DNA of 17,668 nucleotides from Echinostoma caproni (taxonomy: Eukaryota > Platyhelminthes > Trematoda > Plagiorchiida > Echinostomatidae), in NCBI GenBank assembly GCA_900618425.1, contig UZAN01045774.1:9127-26794 (forward strand), written 5' to 3'. Every line of letters starts with the position of its first letter. The stretch's first letter is position 1. This document shows, piece after piece, positions 9,347 to 17,470 of this stretch. The notes beneath the pieces are model-generated. The model did no database searches. It was given only the letters and a program-made list of their open reading frames with translations, and was not told the DNA's origin. The position numbers and the translations under genes are program-made.

Positions 9347-9999
9347 CTATGGCACCAAATTCTTCCAATGAGCTGTTTCCGACCACTGAATTTTGTTAAA
9401 ATTCAAGAATCCTGCCTACCTGTATCTGCCATGGCGAAACGGGTTTGCTACTAATCAGCCTCAGACATGAAGTATCCCTCGGCTTCACCGCCTTAAGTTT
9501 ATCGTAAATCTTCTCGCGGAGAATTGTGATGTCTTCCAGACGAGCTGATAGATACTACTACTAATAGTAATGACTTCTAAAATTTTCAGCCGGACACCAT
9601 AAAATGTCTGTAATACGTCTTACTTCCTGTCACTTACAGAAGCCACAAAACACAACGGACCAGTCCAGCTCAGGAGCGAGGAAACCACACAATGCACAAT
9701 ACGCGCCAAAACGGAGTTCTTCCAATTTTTTGTTGCAGACGCAACACTGAATTGATTTTCTCCAACTGTGATCCATGATAGTTGGATCGTGTCTCATCTC
9801 TGACAGGAATATTTTCGTAATACAATTCCGTTTACTGTACAGCATCCTAAGGTTAAATCAATACGTCTGATGAAAACGACTTGTGGTTACTCACAATCCA
9901 GCTAAACCGCATGCGACAAACTACTCACTGGGATAGTACATCGGGATCTCATCACTGGTCATGTGATTCATTCGATTCGATAATTGTAAAATCAATATG
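9052..9999 (-). CDS. Candidate multi-exon host gene, unrecognised, with paired CxxC motifs
   Basis: Exons in transcription order: A 9999-9929 (start uncertain), B 9799-9638, C 9544-9420, D from 9346 (end uncertain). Donors are GTGAGT after A, GTAAGT after B and GTAGGC after C; acceptors end TGTCAG, CTATCAG and CCATAG. Phases agree at every junction (1, 1, 0), which is hard to get by chance. Exon B carries CCVC, 12 residues, CALC, suggesting a metal-binding finger, and an ATG six bases into its frame. Exon C encodes an amphipathic stretch (LEDITILREKIYDKLKAVK) that could belong to a ubiquitin-like or Ras-association fold; that is a guess. Introns are 73-129 bp, short as in many flatworm 5' gene regions. 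I do not recognise the protein. Neighbours are only retroelement remnants, so context does not help. A decayed gene remains possible. Confidence 0.45.
9211..9231. repeat. 8-bp hairpin
   Basis: TGCGATTC and GAATCGCA form a perfect 8-bp inverted repeat around a 5-nt loop. It lies inside candidate exon D. No T run follows, and a role is not evident. Confidence 0.5.
9420..9544 (-). CDS. Candidate exon C
   Basis: 125 nt (two bases plus 41 codons), between acceptor TCTATCAG and donor CAG/GTAGGC. An in-frame TAG lies just upstream in the presumed intron and a TAA a few codons past the donor, so the open stretch matches the splice sites closely. The sequence is Lys/Leu/Glu-rich and protein-like, ending KPVSPWQIQ. 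No family is recognised. Confidence 0.45.
9638..9799 (-). CDS. Candidate exon B (CxxC-x12-CxxC)
   Basis: 162 nt: two bases, 53 codons, one base. It begins after TTCCTGTCAG with AGATGAGACACG and ends before the donor GTAAGT (9637-9632). Two CxxC pairs, CCVC and CALC, are separated by 12 residues; a later Cys follows in FCGF. This partly resembles C1-type or ribbon zinc fingers, but the following His and Cys of a C1 domain are not in place. The ATG four bases after the acceptor could be the start codon if the acceptor is used for spliced-leader trans-splicing, a known flatworm process. Confidence 0.45.
9929..9999 (-). CDS. Candidate exon A of the 9052-9999 gene
   Basis: The frame ends SDEIPMYYP followed by one base (phase 1) and a perfect GTGAGT donor at 9928-9923. 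The proposed acceptor (GTTAG, just above 9999) has a poor pyrimidine tract, and an in-frame TGA lies a few codons upstream, so the 5' boundary is weak. A shorter exon starting after CCAG near 9953 is an alternative. Confidence 0.3.
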
Positions 10000-10418
10000 C
10001 TAACTTGGGATCACACTTAGGTGATGCACGATATTGATCGGTGAACGAAGAAACGATGAGTTGTATCAGCTTCACAGAACAATAATCATATTTTCATCTT
10101 TACATTGACCAGATAAAATTGTAACCTATGGAGAAAGAGACTCTTTAATTGGGAACCGGAAGGAAGAACTATAAAAGTTTAGTGTGGTGTTTATGGTTCA
10201 TGCACTGTTACTAATTACAAGGAGTGTCCAACCCTGAGACTCACGAAATAGGTCAATTGATTAAAAACACACAATACAGGTGAACACCGGTTTTAGATGA
10301 ATTCTTTTTTCAAGCCCTTATAATCACATTTTTATGAAACAGTTTCAATCGCGTTATCAAGAAAGGTGGATAAATCATGTGTGTCGGTTCACTGTTTGGA
10401 TTACGTGACTAAAGCTCG
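10000..10418. other. No gene recognised
   Basis: No open frame or repeat that I can support. A TATA-box-like TATAAAAG at about 10171 (plus) has no associated exon. Confidence 0.5.
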
Positions 10419-11466
10419 CTATGTTACTTCATGGTCATTTGAATAAGTGATTTTCCCTTCCCTTGGCCAGGAGAGTATTAGAGCTTGGAACATTTTTTGC
10501 GGTGCATAACGTTCGAGCTTCATGAGTTGGAAAGTAATGAACTCTACGTTAGCTAAAATCCAAAATTGCATTACTATTATGCGGTATGATGAGTTTCGAT
10601 AAATAATCGTAAATACCGAGCGCATGTCAACCAAGTGTCCCGTTTCTATCAGATGAGCAACGAGAGAGCTTGACATAGCTTCACTCCCATCCTGTGTGAC
10701 CCAGCGTGGATTGTGTTCTTTCATCCGTTGAGGTGATTGTCTTGTGGTTCGACCTACATAAGTTACACCACAGGTGCACTTCAACTGATAGACAATCATA
10801 GATGAGATCAACATGGGCAGCTTATCTTTATTATGGCAACGAACGACGTATATGTTAGCTGAGTGACATTAAACGTGGATCTCACTGCGGCTGATAAAAC
10901 TCTTGTCATTGGTGATATCACCTTTGAATGGAAGTTTTAAGGAATAAAAGGACTTTCTTTACCGCTTTTGTTGGTTTACTCGATTCAGTCCCAATCACGG
11001 TCGATAATGTTCTCCGGATAGCCATTTTTTCTCGATCAGGTTCCCGTCACTAGTTCAAGTTCGTCGTTTAAACTCTCATCGGAACAGATGCACCTTTCTC
11101 TCTCTCTCTGCAGGACAAAGCGTACGAGGTTACATGTATTTATAGTGGTACGAGGCTATGAAAATTTGAGAATGTTGCTTTTCGGTAAATCGCTCTCTGG
11201 ATCGAGCCATCTGGGTGTCTAGTAAGATGAACAACCAACAACGGAGGGAGAAACAAGCTATTCTGGTTCAGCTGTGAACTTCACTGACGAATGTGCTGCA
11301 TGAAATTTCCACTCAACCTGGTCGAGATTAGTGTTATTGTTTGGCACGCACAAGTGATTATCTAGATAAAGATGATATTGTTCAAAACAACTAGNTGGGG
11401 ATATGGAAGTTGTCTCTAACTTGGCCATGAACATGTCGACAAGAACTGGTTCAATCCTCTTCTTTG
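10419..11466 (-). mobile_element. Penelope-like element remnant 2: RT palm, linker and GIY-YIG domain, multiply broken
   Basis: Read on the minus strand from 11466, the pieces follow PLE order across several frames: EPVLVDMFMAKLE (RT motif B region, about 11450); the catalytic motif as YLDN (11368-11357) where YxDD is expected; SSVKFTAEPE; then in another frame LPPLLVVHLTRHPDGS and AIYRKATFSNFHSLV (RT core end and thumb); CICSDESLNDELELV and NGYPENIID; LPFKGDITNDKSF and NKDKLPML (linker). GIY-YIG follows in the 10814-10419 frame: IVY (residues 7-9), CTCG, YVG (19-21), RTTRQ, EH (33-34), VAHLIETGHLVD and probable catalytic E91, ending ALILSWP. At least three frameshifts and about four in-frame stops separate these blocks, so it is dead. 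It lacks the roughly 30-residue insert of remnant 1 after EH, so the two come from different PLE lineages. It is 5'-truncated; motif A is not visible beyond 11466. Confidence 0.85.
11097..11109. repeat. (TC)n microsatellite, short
   Basis: About six TC units, inside PLE remnant 2, where they encode an Arg-Glu run on the minus strand. The repeat probably expanded after the element died. Confidence 0.8.
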
Positions 11467-12419
11467 CTCAATCCTGAAGTGTAATGTTAATGAGGCAGTG
11501 ACTTATGACTTCAGTTTTCCTACATCCGTAACATGGGGTGGAGGTTAGGTAAACTTTCATGCATGGTAACACTTAACCGGGTTTGTTACCATGGATTTTA
11601 TTTGATGTGATAGGTTGCATGAAACCAAATGGTCCTCAGGGTTTACTTGTATGGTTGTGAAATTTTCCCATCACAGTTTTTGCAGTCGACAGTCAGATTA
11701 TGATGTATTCTGTTAGAGTCTTGTGAGAGGTTGTAGTTTGGAAACCGGTGCCTATGACCTTTACATGTGCATGTGTGTGTGTGTGCCCACCTTAGCAAAG
11801 TGGGGGACATTGAGTGCCACAGCGAACGACCAAGTGTCTATGGGAAACGTGAGACAGGAGGGGTGAGATCATACTGGAGGGTAATATTTGAACAGGCCAA
11901 AAGGATTACTTACATTTCACCGACTAAACGTTTGCATAAAATAAAACCCACTCTTGCCGAGAGTGGTGCACAGAACTTTCCCTAAAGCAAACCTCGGATG
12001 GCAGAGAAACGGAACTGTTCAATGCAACAGTACTTGTGAAATTAGGCTGCCCATTAGTGTGCGTAGTTGGGTGCCGACTGTGGAACCAGTGTTACCGCAA
12101 TACGAAACAGCTGTTTCAGTGCTCCCNGTGCTCCCTGTCTGGTAATACACAGCTTTCCATTTCGGAAAAGAGCCGCATTATCCACATACGGAATATCCGG
12201 GCTGGTAAGTAGTGAAATCTGTTCTCGAAGACCAATGGTTTTATCGAGCACTTACACTAAGCATATTGATTAGCAGAGATCGGATTGCATCAGTGATACG
12301 GAAAATGTACTGAAGCTGTTCGATATGCAGGATGATTGTGTAAGAATGAGAGAGCAAATCAGTGTAGGTTATTTCTTTCCGATGGTGGGTGTCTAGGGTT
12401 GTGGCTGGTCACTTTTTCC
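11467..12419. other. No gene recognised
   Basis: Contains a short GT run (about 11770-11784) and an undetermined base at 12127 flanked by an 8-bp duplication. Frames of 60-72 codons on both strands overlap and conflict; none is recognisable. The part next to 11467 may hold further, unreadable RT sequence of the adjoining PLE. Confidence 0.4.
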
Positions 12420-12640
12420 CTGCACCTCATGAAATGCCCGCCCCCCCCCATACAACCAAGCGACTCAAACAAACTCTGCTAAGGAAGTCCTGCTCACTGC
12501 CTTCTCGTGCTGGCGGAGGTGTTTTCCCACCCAAGTGAGGGGGCGAAAAACCGACACATCCGGGGCTATAAACGTGTTGGTTAGCTACTGGCAGTTTACC
12601 TAAAAACCACACACAAACACACACACACACACCTTCCTGG
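12420..12640. repeat. GC-rich patch, likely undetermined repeat, with (CA)n at its end
   Basis: This stretch is clearly richer in G and C than its surroundings, with a run of C at about 12438-12448 and several CCACCC/GGGGG blocks, and it ends in a (CA)n tract (12608-12632). A minus frame (12777-12427) spans it but reads as low-complexity Gly/Pro and Cys-Val and has no domain. A dispersed repeat or a regulatory CpG-type patch are both possible. Confidence 0.35.
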
Positions 12641-13218
12641 TCAAGGTGTCGATCACCGGCTCGATTGAATATCGAGGTTTTATGGAACACATTGGATCCC
12701 GTCCAAAAGACGTATGATCCAATATACTGGACACTGGGCATTGATCGATTGCGGTCTTCACACACCGTCCCCCCCACCCGGTTGCCTTATGTGTCGGCTT
12801 TGGCTAGCCGAAGGCTACTGTTATATATTCTCCAAGAAAATTCACCTGACTTTACCTGGGCAACCTGGCAGTATTCCACACACAAACAAATCGTGAACCT
12901 TTCTCCTTTGGAAAGATCAGTGTACTGTGATTTGTTTGACACACGGTCCAGACTCAAACTGTGTTCAACGTTTTGTATTATATCTTCAATTTTGGGTTTG
13001 CCTCTACAGTAACTGGATTTTGGTTAGTTGTGAATCTCTTGTGTTTTCACGTATTCACACACAACAGTAGTCAGAAAAAGTGAGAGACCGGGAAAACAAT
13101 TGTCTTGGGTACTGGATCATTCCCAATTCACCGGTTCATCAGTATCTGTTCTGGTTGGTGTGTCGGAATGATGTCCGTCCTAATAAATTGAATTATCTCT
13201 TTTATCTGACCGATTCAG
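12641..13218. other. Unrecognised 115-codon frame and flanks
   Basis: A plus frame at 12665-13012 is one of the longer ones in the window but matches nothing I know. It overlaps a conflicting frame (12714-12896) and the end of the GC-rich patch. Its composition (many Leu, Ser and Arg from all codon families) does not argue strongly for coding. Confidence 0.3.
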
Positions 13219-13348
13219 AACCCGGGCGCCAACTACCACCGTCACGACCCGCTCCCCCGACCACGGAATCTAAGTGCAGCCCTGCCGAGCACAGAATCTG
13301 TGTGACCTTAGTCCAGTTTTAAAGAGCTTCAAATATAAATTCAATAAA
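13219..13348 (+). CDS. Possible terminal exon with poly(A) signal
   Basis: A strong acceptor (pyrimidine-rich TCTTTTATCTGACCGATTCAG ends at 13218) opens onto a 104-nt frame (two bases, 33 codons, TAA at 13320-13322) with higher GC than its flanks. It would encode a Pro/Arg/Ser-rich C-terminus (PPSRPAPPTTESK). AATAAA follows at 13343-13348, giving a very short 3' UTR. No upstream exon can be linked, and the same frame is also open leftward to 13080, which weakens the case. Confidence 0.25.
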
Positions 13349-14541
13349 CTGATCAAATCCAGAAAAAAAACATCGTTTTCTTTTTGTGACAGAAATGAAA
13401 CAAGTGCCATAAGATACACATTGTCCACAAAGTGCATGAACTGGTGAGCACGGGTATCGGGCATTTTAAATGTCGCATAAAACACCGATCACTATAAGTT
13501 TTCTCAACCAAATTCAACACTCGGTAGCTTAGTGAAATTCTGAGGAACAAATCTAGCGAAGTGTTTCAAATAAGTAACACCACGGATCTCCACATTTGGA
13601 ATTCACTTGTAAAAAATTAAAAGTTTACAGTGAAATCATCGATTTTAGTGGGCATTTTTATCAAAATTACCAGTTGCTCATCTGGATTTCAATCCAAACT
13701 CCGATCGGTCAGGTATGGTTGACAAATTCGATACAGACACAACGTGTTGAGGTTTATTCGAGCTATCTAGAAAGATGAATCCGTTCTTTTGCGGTTTCTA
13801 TTGCATCGTTAAACGTCCTCAAAAAGAATATCGTCTATCTAGATTGAGTTCAACGGCTGGAAACCAACACGGTTCACGAACAACAGGACAAACACTATTC
13901 GCAAAGGCCTTAGGAACTTGGAAAATACTGTTTGGGAATGGGGAAGCTCCGAAGAGATATGATAGAAATCTGTAAGATGAATGAATCGTTGGTCTGATCT
14001 TAGAATAGAAATCCTGTTTCAAGAGTCTGTATATTCCCGAACAAAGGGACATGAACTGAAGCTAGTCAAGACCGTTTCAAGCTTGAATACCCAGTCTCAC
14101 TTATTCAGCAAACGAGCTGTCAACAAATAGAGCAGACTAGTTGTGAAGCTAATAAAACTTCCGACCATGTTGGTATTCAAGTTTGTCCTCGGGCGAACGA
14201 TGGTTTGAACTAATTCCTGAAGTGGAGGTCATATCATCCATCCATCGAGTCAAGTGAACTAGAATAATAACCACGGGAGACTCAGATTGCTCGCATTTTG
14301 TTGTTGTTTATTGGAATTTAACCTGATGGATGAACGTTCACGTATAATGATTCATCGTTATGGAGTTGACATAAAGTGTTGCTTATTTTCCTCCCTCAGT
14401 TCCGCAAGGAGGTAAAGGACTACTACTGTTCAAAGTAGTGAATGCCAAACTTGATTGTATAGCACCGACACTCGATCGGCCGTGACCATTTTCTGTCTTG
14501 TGCAAACTGAACTAAACCAAATGCTGCTTACTCACGCCGCA
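13349..14541. other. No gene recognised
   Basis: Small overlapping frames on both strands at 13596-14052 only. One plus frame (13775-13975) reads somewhat protein-like but has no motif that I can name. Confidence 0.4.
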
Positions 14542-14840
14542 TCATTGCATATTCGATCAGGATCCGTTCTATTGACCCCGATGCAATAAATCTATTTGAC
14601 TAACTCACACTTCACACACACACACACACACACACAGAATTTTGGCACCTCATTTGAATTGGATTCATGTTACCAGACTGTTCTACTTAACCAATCGACA
14701 AATCCGCCCAAATTGATTAGTGCTCAGATTTACCAACTTCACTAATGCTCCGTCATTGGGCCGTATTATTTTCTTGCAAAAACTTCACAGGATCAGTTGA
14801 AAACAAACTGCAGAATCATGAACACTGACTAAAACGTCGT
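14542..14840 (+). repeat. Long inverted repeat, left arm (299 bp)
   Basis: This arm is the reverse complement of 16638-16934. I count five substitutions (left-arm positions 14548, 14556, 14586, 14665, 14673) and a 2-bp difference in the internal CA tract, about 98% identity. The inner 167 bp (14674-14840) are identical. The arm begins TCATTG and ends AAAACGTCGT. No coding frame is evident. Confidence 0.95.
14613..14636. repeat. (CA)12 microsatellite in left arm
   Basis: Twelve CA units. The partner tract in the right arm has eleven TG units, so the duplication carried the microsatellite with it. Confidence 0.9.
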
Positions 14841-15385
14841 CGTCCACTGTGTAGATACACCGGGAACTCTGGTGAGAAAATGATGTATAAAGGTCAACTA
14901 AATGAGGGAACACATAGACGGGGAAACGAGGCCTACGAACAAGCATTGAAGTTGTCTGCTCGCTTGGTGGAGCATATACTCACAAACCGAGCTATTGGTC
15001 GACACATATAACAACTTTCATGAGATCAGAATGCCTTCTCTGAATGGAATTTTTTATTTCCGGCCGGGCAAATGTGTGAAAAACATCATCAAAGTGATAT
15101 TGTTCCATAAGTTTAGCACCTCTTTGAGTATGTTTCTTCACTCCAAACGATACGCGCATAAGTAAACTGGGTTACATGGAACGAAATGTCTCATCTGGAA
15201 CAGGTCAATTACAATTCCGACAACTACGAAGGACAATTGATGGAACAGTCCAGTAACAGGTACAAATGTTTAAGCACACCGCTCCGTTCCAGGAGATCTT
15301 GTTCATTTTTAATCCTCAAGAGAAACAGCCAATCATAAACTTTTGTGCACTCCAAACACCGGACTCACAAATGTGTGTTGTACCT
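14841..15385. other. Spacer of the long inverted repeat, first part; no gene recognised
   Basis: No open frame of note and no recognised domain. If the inverted repeat bounds a transposon, its transposase is not visible here. Confidence 0.45.
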
Positions 15386-15490
15386 ATCTAGCTCAACTGG
15401 TAGAGCGTGCGCTGTACGAAAGCGTAGGCAGCGTCCACGCGTTGGTTCGAGTTCAGCATAAGACTTCAATGTGACAAACTGCAATTTCAA
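15386..15490 (+). mobile_element. tRNA-like SINE, copy S3
   Basis: A well-kept pol III A box (TAGCTCAACTGG, 15389-15400) in a perfect D arm (GCTC...GAGC), an anticodon arm of six pairs (15408-15413 with 15421-15426) closing the 7-nt loop GTACGAA, a long variable region, and a T arm with loop TTCGAGT and B box at 15444-15454. The acceptor stem does not pair, so it is not a working tRNA gene. The order and spacing match copies S1 and S2, and the tail (GACTTCAATGTGACAA) is a diverged version of theirs. It is the copy with the best internal promoter. Confidence 0.6.
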
Positions 15491-15507
15491 AAACAAATGA
15501 TGAAATC

Positions 15508-15894
15508 TTGCATCATGGTTCATCGTGTGTCATATTTAATCCCTCCCACACACACACACGCTGTCTGCCCGCGAAACCTATATGTACATTGTTTAACCAC
15601 AACGCAAAGAGTTGTCCAGATCAACTAAGGCTTTACTCTACCCTGGAGCTAATTTTGGACTCCGGAAACCATGAAAACGGAATATCGTCATTTTTTTCCA
15701 AGTTCAATTTGCCACGATTCGAAGCAAAAAGATCCCTTGGAAAATGTGAAGCCAAACCAAAACTAAATAAACACAGGTGGATGAACATAGGTCGACTACA
15801 GTTATTCCTAACCGCAAGATCAATTATTACCGACTCGAACACTGACAATCAGTCAGACCCAATTTTGGAGGATGACAGGCTGTTTTCACGGTAG
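15508..15894 (+). CDS. Unrecognised 128-codon open frame
   Basis: This is the second-longest open frame in the window, after the PLE frame. It starts just downstream of SINE S3 and crosses a short (CA)n tract (15547-15559), which argues against its first third being coding. The later part (about residues 60-128) is hydrophilic, Lys/Asn/Asp/Ser-rich, with no transmembrane segment or known motif. No start context or splice signals decide the matter. Chance is the default explanation. Confidence 0.15.
   Translation: MHHGSSCVIFNPSHTHTRCLPAKPICTLFNHNAKSCPDQLRLYSTLELILDSGNHENGISSFFSKFNLPRFEAKRSLGKCEAKPKLNKHRWMNIGRLQLFLTARSIITDSNTDNQSDPILEDDRLFSR
15547..15559. repeat. (CA)n microsatellite, short
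   Basis: About six CA units inside the spacer of the long inverted repeat. Confidence 0.8.
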
Positions 15895-16637
15895 CAGGCC
15901 TGGATCAACCCGTTCAATTGTTAATAGGCAGCAGGCACTCTTGACGGTCTGAGGTTTGGGTTTCCCTCCTTGGGAGATCGTTAATTCCCGTCAACTTCAT
16001 GTACTTACATGCAATGGGAATGCCGGGTATCACAAACATTTCCATCGCATGTAGATCACAGGCTGATTTGAGTTTTTCTTAGTGATGAAGTAGTTACATA
16101 GTCCGAAAAGAGATCCTCCAGCCAAAGGATCCCAATTCAACCCAGAGTAGATTTTCTGAACACCTGTAAGCCTTGAAGCTTCGTAAGCTATTGAGCATGT
16201 GCGAGTTGGAAAGGTCTAAGCCAGTCCGATCGTGTCCAGATCCTGCCTTTTGTAAGGCTGTTTATGTCCTGATCAATACACCTGTTTTCTTTCTCATTCT
16301 CAAATACATTGCTCGATATTTCTGTACTCAAAAAATATAGAAAATTATAGCACATTTTATAATCAGTTGTGCAAACGTGCATTGCAAATGATTTATTAGT
16401 AATATGTAATCAACAATCCAAGTTTAAAGAATAGTGGTTATTATTTTTGTCTGAGTAAATTTTATTAGGGAAGCGTGTTGTCGATTGAAAGTAATTAATG
16501 GAGCTCAAAATGCAAAGTAGTCTGTCCCCACGCTGAAGCTTTGCCGGCCCCTATCTCAATGCTTTATGATTCCCTTGAATCTAATCATAAAAAATTCGAA
16601 TTTTCTACTTTTAATTTATATTTACTCACACTAGACT
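15895..16637. other. Spacer of the long inverted repeat, last part; no gene recognised
   Basis: Only one short minus frame (16382-16188, 64 codons) without motifs. The stretch becomes strongly AT-rich toward 16600. Confidence 0.45.
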
Positions 16638-16934
16638 ACGACGTTTTAGTCAGTGTTCATGATTCTGCAGTTTGTTTTCAACTGATCCTGTGAAGTTTTT
16701 GCAAGAAAATAATACGGCCCAATGACGGAGCATTAGTGAAGTTGGTAAATCTGAGCACTAATCAATTTGGGCGGATTTGTCGATTGGTTAAGTAGAACAG
16801 TCTGATAACATGGATCCAATTCAAATGAGGTGCCAAAATTCTGTGTGTGTGTGTGTGTGTGTGAAGTGTGAGTTAGTCAAATAGATTTAATGCATCGGGG
16901 TCAATAGAACGGATCCTGACCGAATATTCAATGA
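16638..16934 (-). repeat. Long inverted repeat, right arm (297 bp)
   Basis: Reverse complement of 14542-14840; see the left arm for the mismatch list. Sequence similarity stops abruptly at both outer edges (CGCA before the left arm, CAGC after the right) and both inner edges. No target-site duplication is visible. Confidence 0.95.
16842..16863. repeat. (TG)11 microsatellite in right arm
   Basis: Eleven TG units, one fewer than its partner in the left arm. Confidence 0.9.
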
Positions 16935-17289
16935 CAGCTCCATCAACTCGTTTCTGATGAATAAAATGGGTTGGAGAGATGGATTACAACTGTTTCAAAT
17001 AGGTTATACTACTCCTCTCACTATTGTGTGATTCTATGCCAAGTAGATCATCTTTCTTCAGACGTATCTATTGCCTACTTCCATCTTTGTTTCGCTAATA
17101 AACCTGATCTGTTTTATATAAAATATATGGGTTATTAATGCATCTGCATCCACTGAAATCCTTAACATGCATTGCACATCTTTAGGAATTCCTATTACCG
17201 ACCTCAGTTTACCGAATCACACCCGGACAGGAAATATTGGTAATTCGATACCCTTGTTGAAATGGTTCACCACTCGACGAAGCACAAGA
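16935..17289. other. No gene recognised
   Basis: AT-rich sequence without open frames, repeats or RNA motifs that I can support. Confidence 0.5.
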
Positions 17290-17470
17290 AATAAGCTTGT
17301 TGGGTAGCGAATGCGAATGCGTTCTGCCTGTAACGTCCGGGCTTCACGATCCCCAGTTGGATCGATGGATCAGCGCACTGCTGAAGAGACCCAACCAGGT
17401 CGAAACAGCTATACAATATTTCCGGCTTTCAGTTCAAGCTTCATTTGATTTTATGCTTGACAAACTCCTT
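17290..17470 (+). mobile_element. SINE with eroded pol III head and hammerhead-like core (copy B)
   Basis: Collinear with copy A at 5265-5480: GCGAATGCGAATGCGTTCTG (A) head region, an eroded B-box region (GGGCTTCACGATCCCC, about 17339-17354), the hammerhead core at 17381-17414, then the shared tail (TTTCAGTT, CTTCATTT). The copies differ at many sites, so neither is recent. A possible A box (TAGCGAATGCG) lies near 17307. Boundaries are approximate. Confidence 0.55.
17371..17425 (+). ncRNA. Hammerhead ribozyme-like core (copy B)
   Basis: CTGAAGA (17381-17387) fits the CUGANGA core exactly. Stem II GACC/GGTC is perfect around loop CAACCA (17388-17401), and GAAA follows (17402-17405). A very short helix III would pair A17405 with T17412; the second pair is C.A here but C-G in copy A. 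The cleavage triplet would be ATA, cutting after 17413. Helix I has CACTG on the 5' side, while the 3' strand (CAATATTT) is eroded relative to copy A (CAGCATGC). The catalytic core is intact but helix I probably is not. Confidence 0.5.

Noticed and set aside
9867..9880. CTGATGAAAACGAC as a possible hammerhead core
   Set aside because: No stem II and no GAAA at the right distance.
10165..10180. TATAAAAG as a core promoter
   Set aside because: No exon or start site follows on the plus strand, and such strings are common in AT-rich DNA.
13775..13975. Plus frame of 66 codons that reads somewhat protein-like
   Set aside because: It overlaps an equally long minus frame and shows no motif or splice signal that I can defend.
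15386..15460. A functional tRNA-Arg(ACG) gene from the loop GTACGAA
   Set aside because: The acceptor stem does not pair, the variable region is far too long for Arg, and related SINE copies exist.
14542..16934. An LTR retrotransposon
   Set aside because: The repeats are inverted, not direct, and no gag, protease, RT or integrase sequence lies between them.
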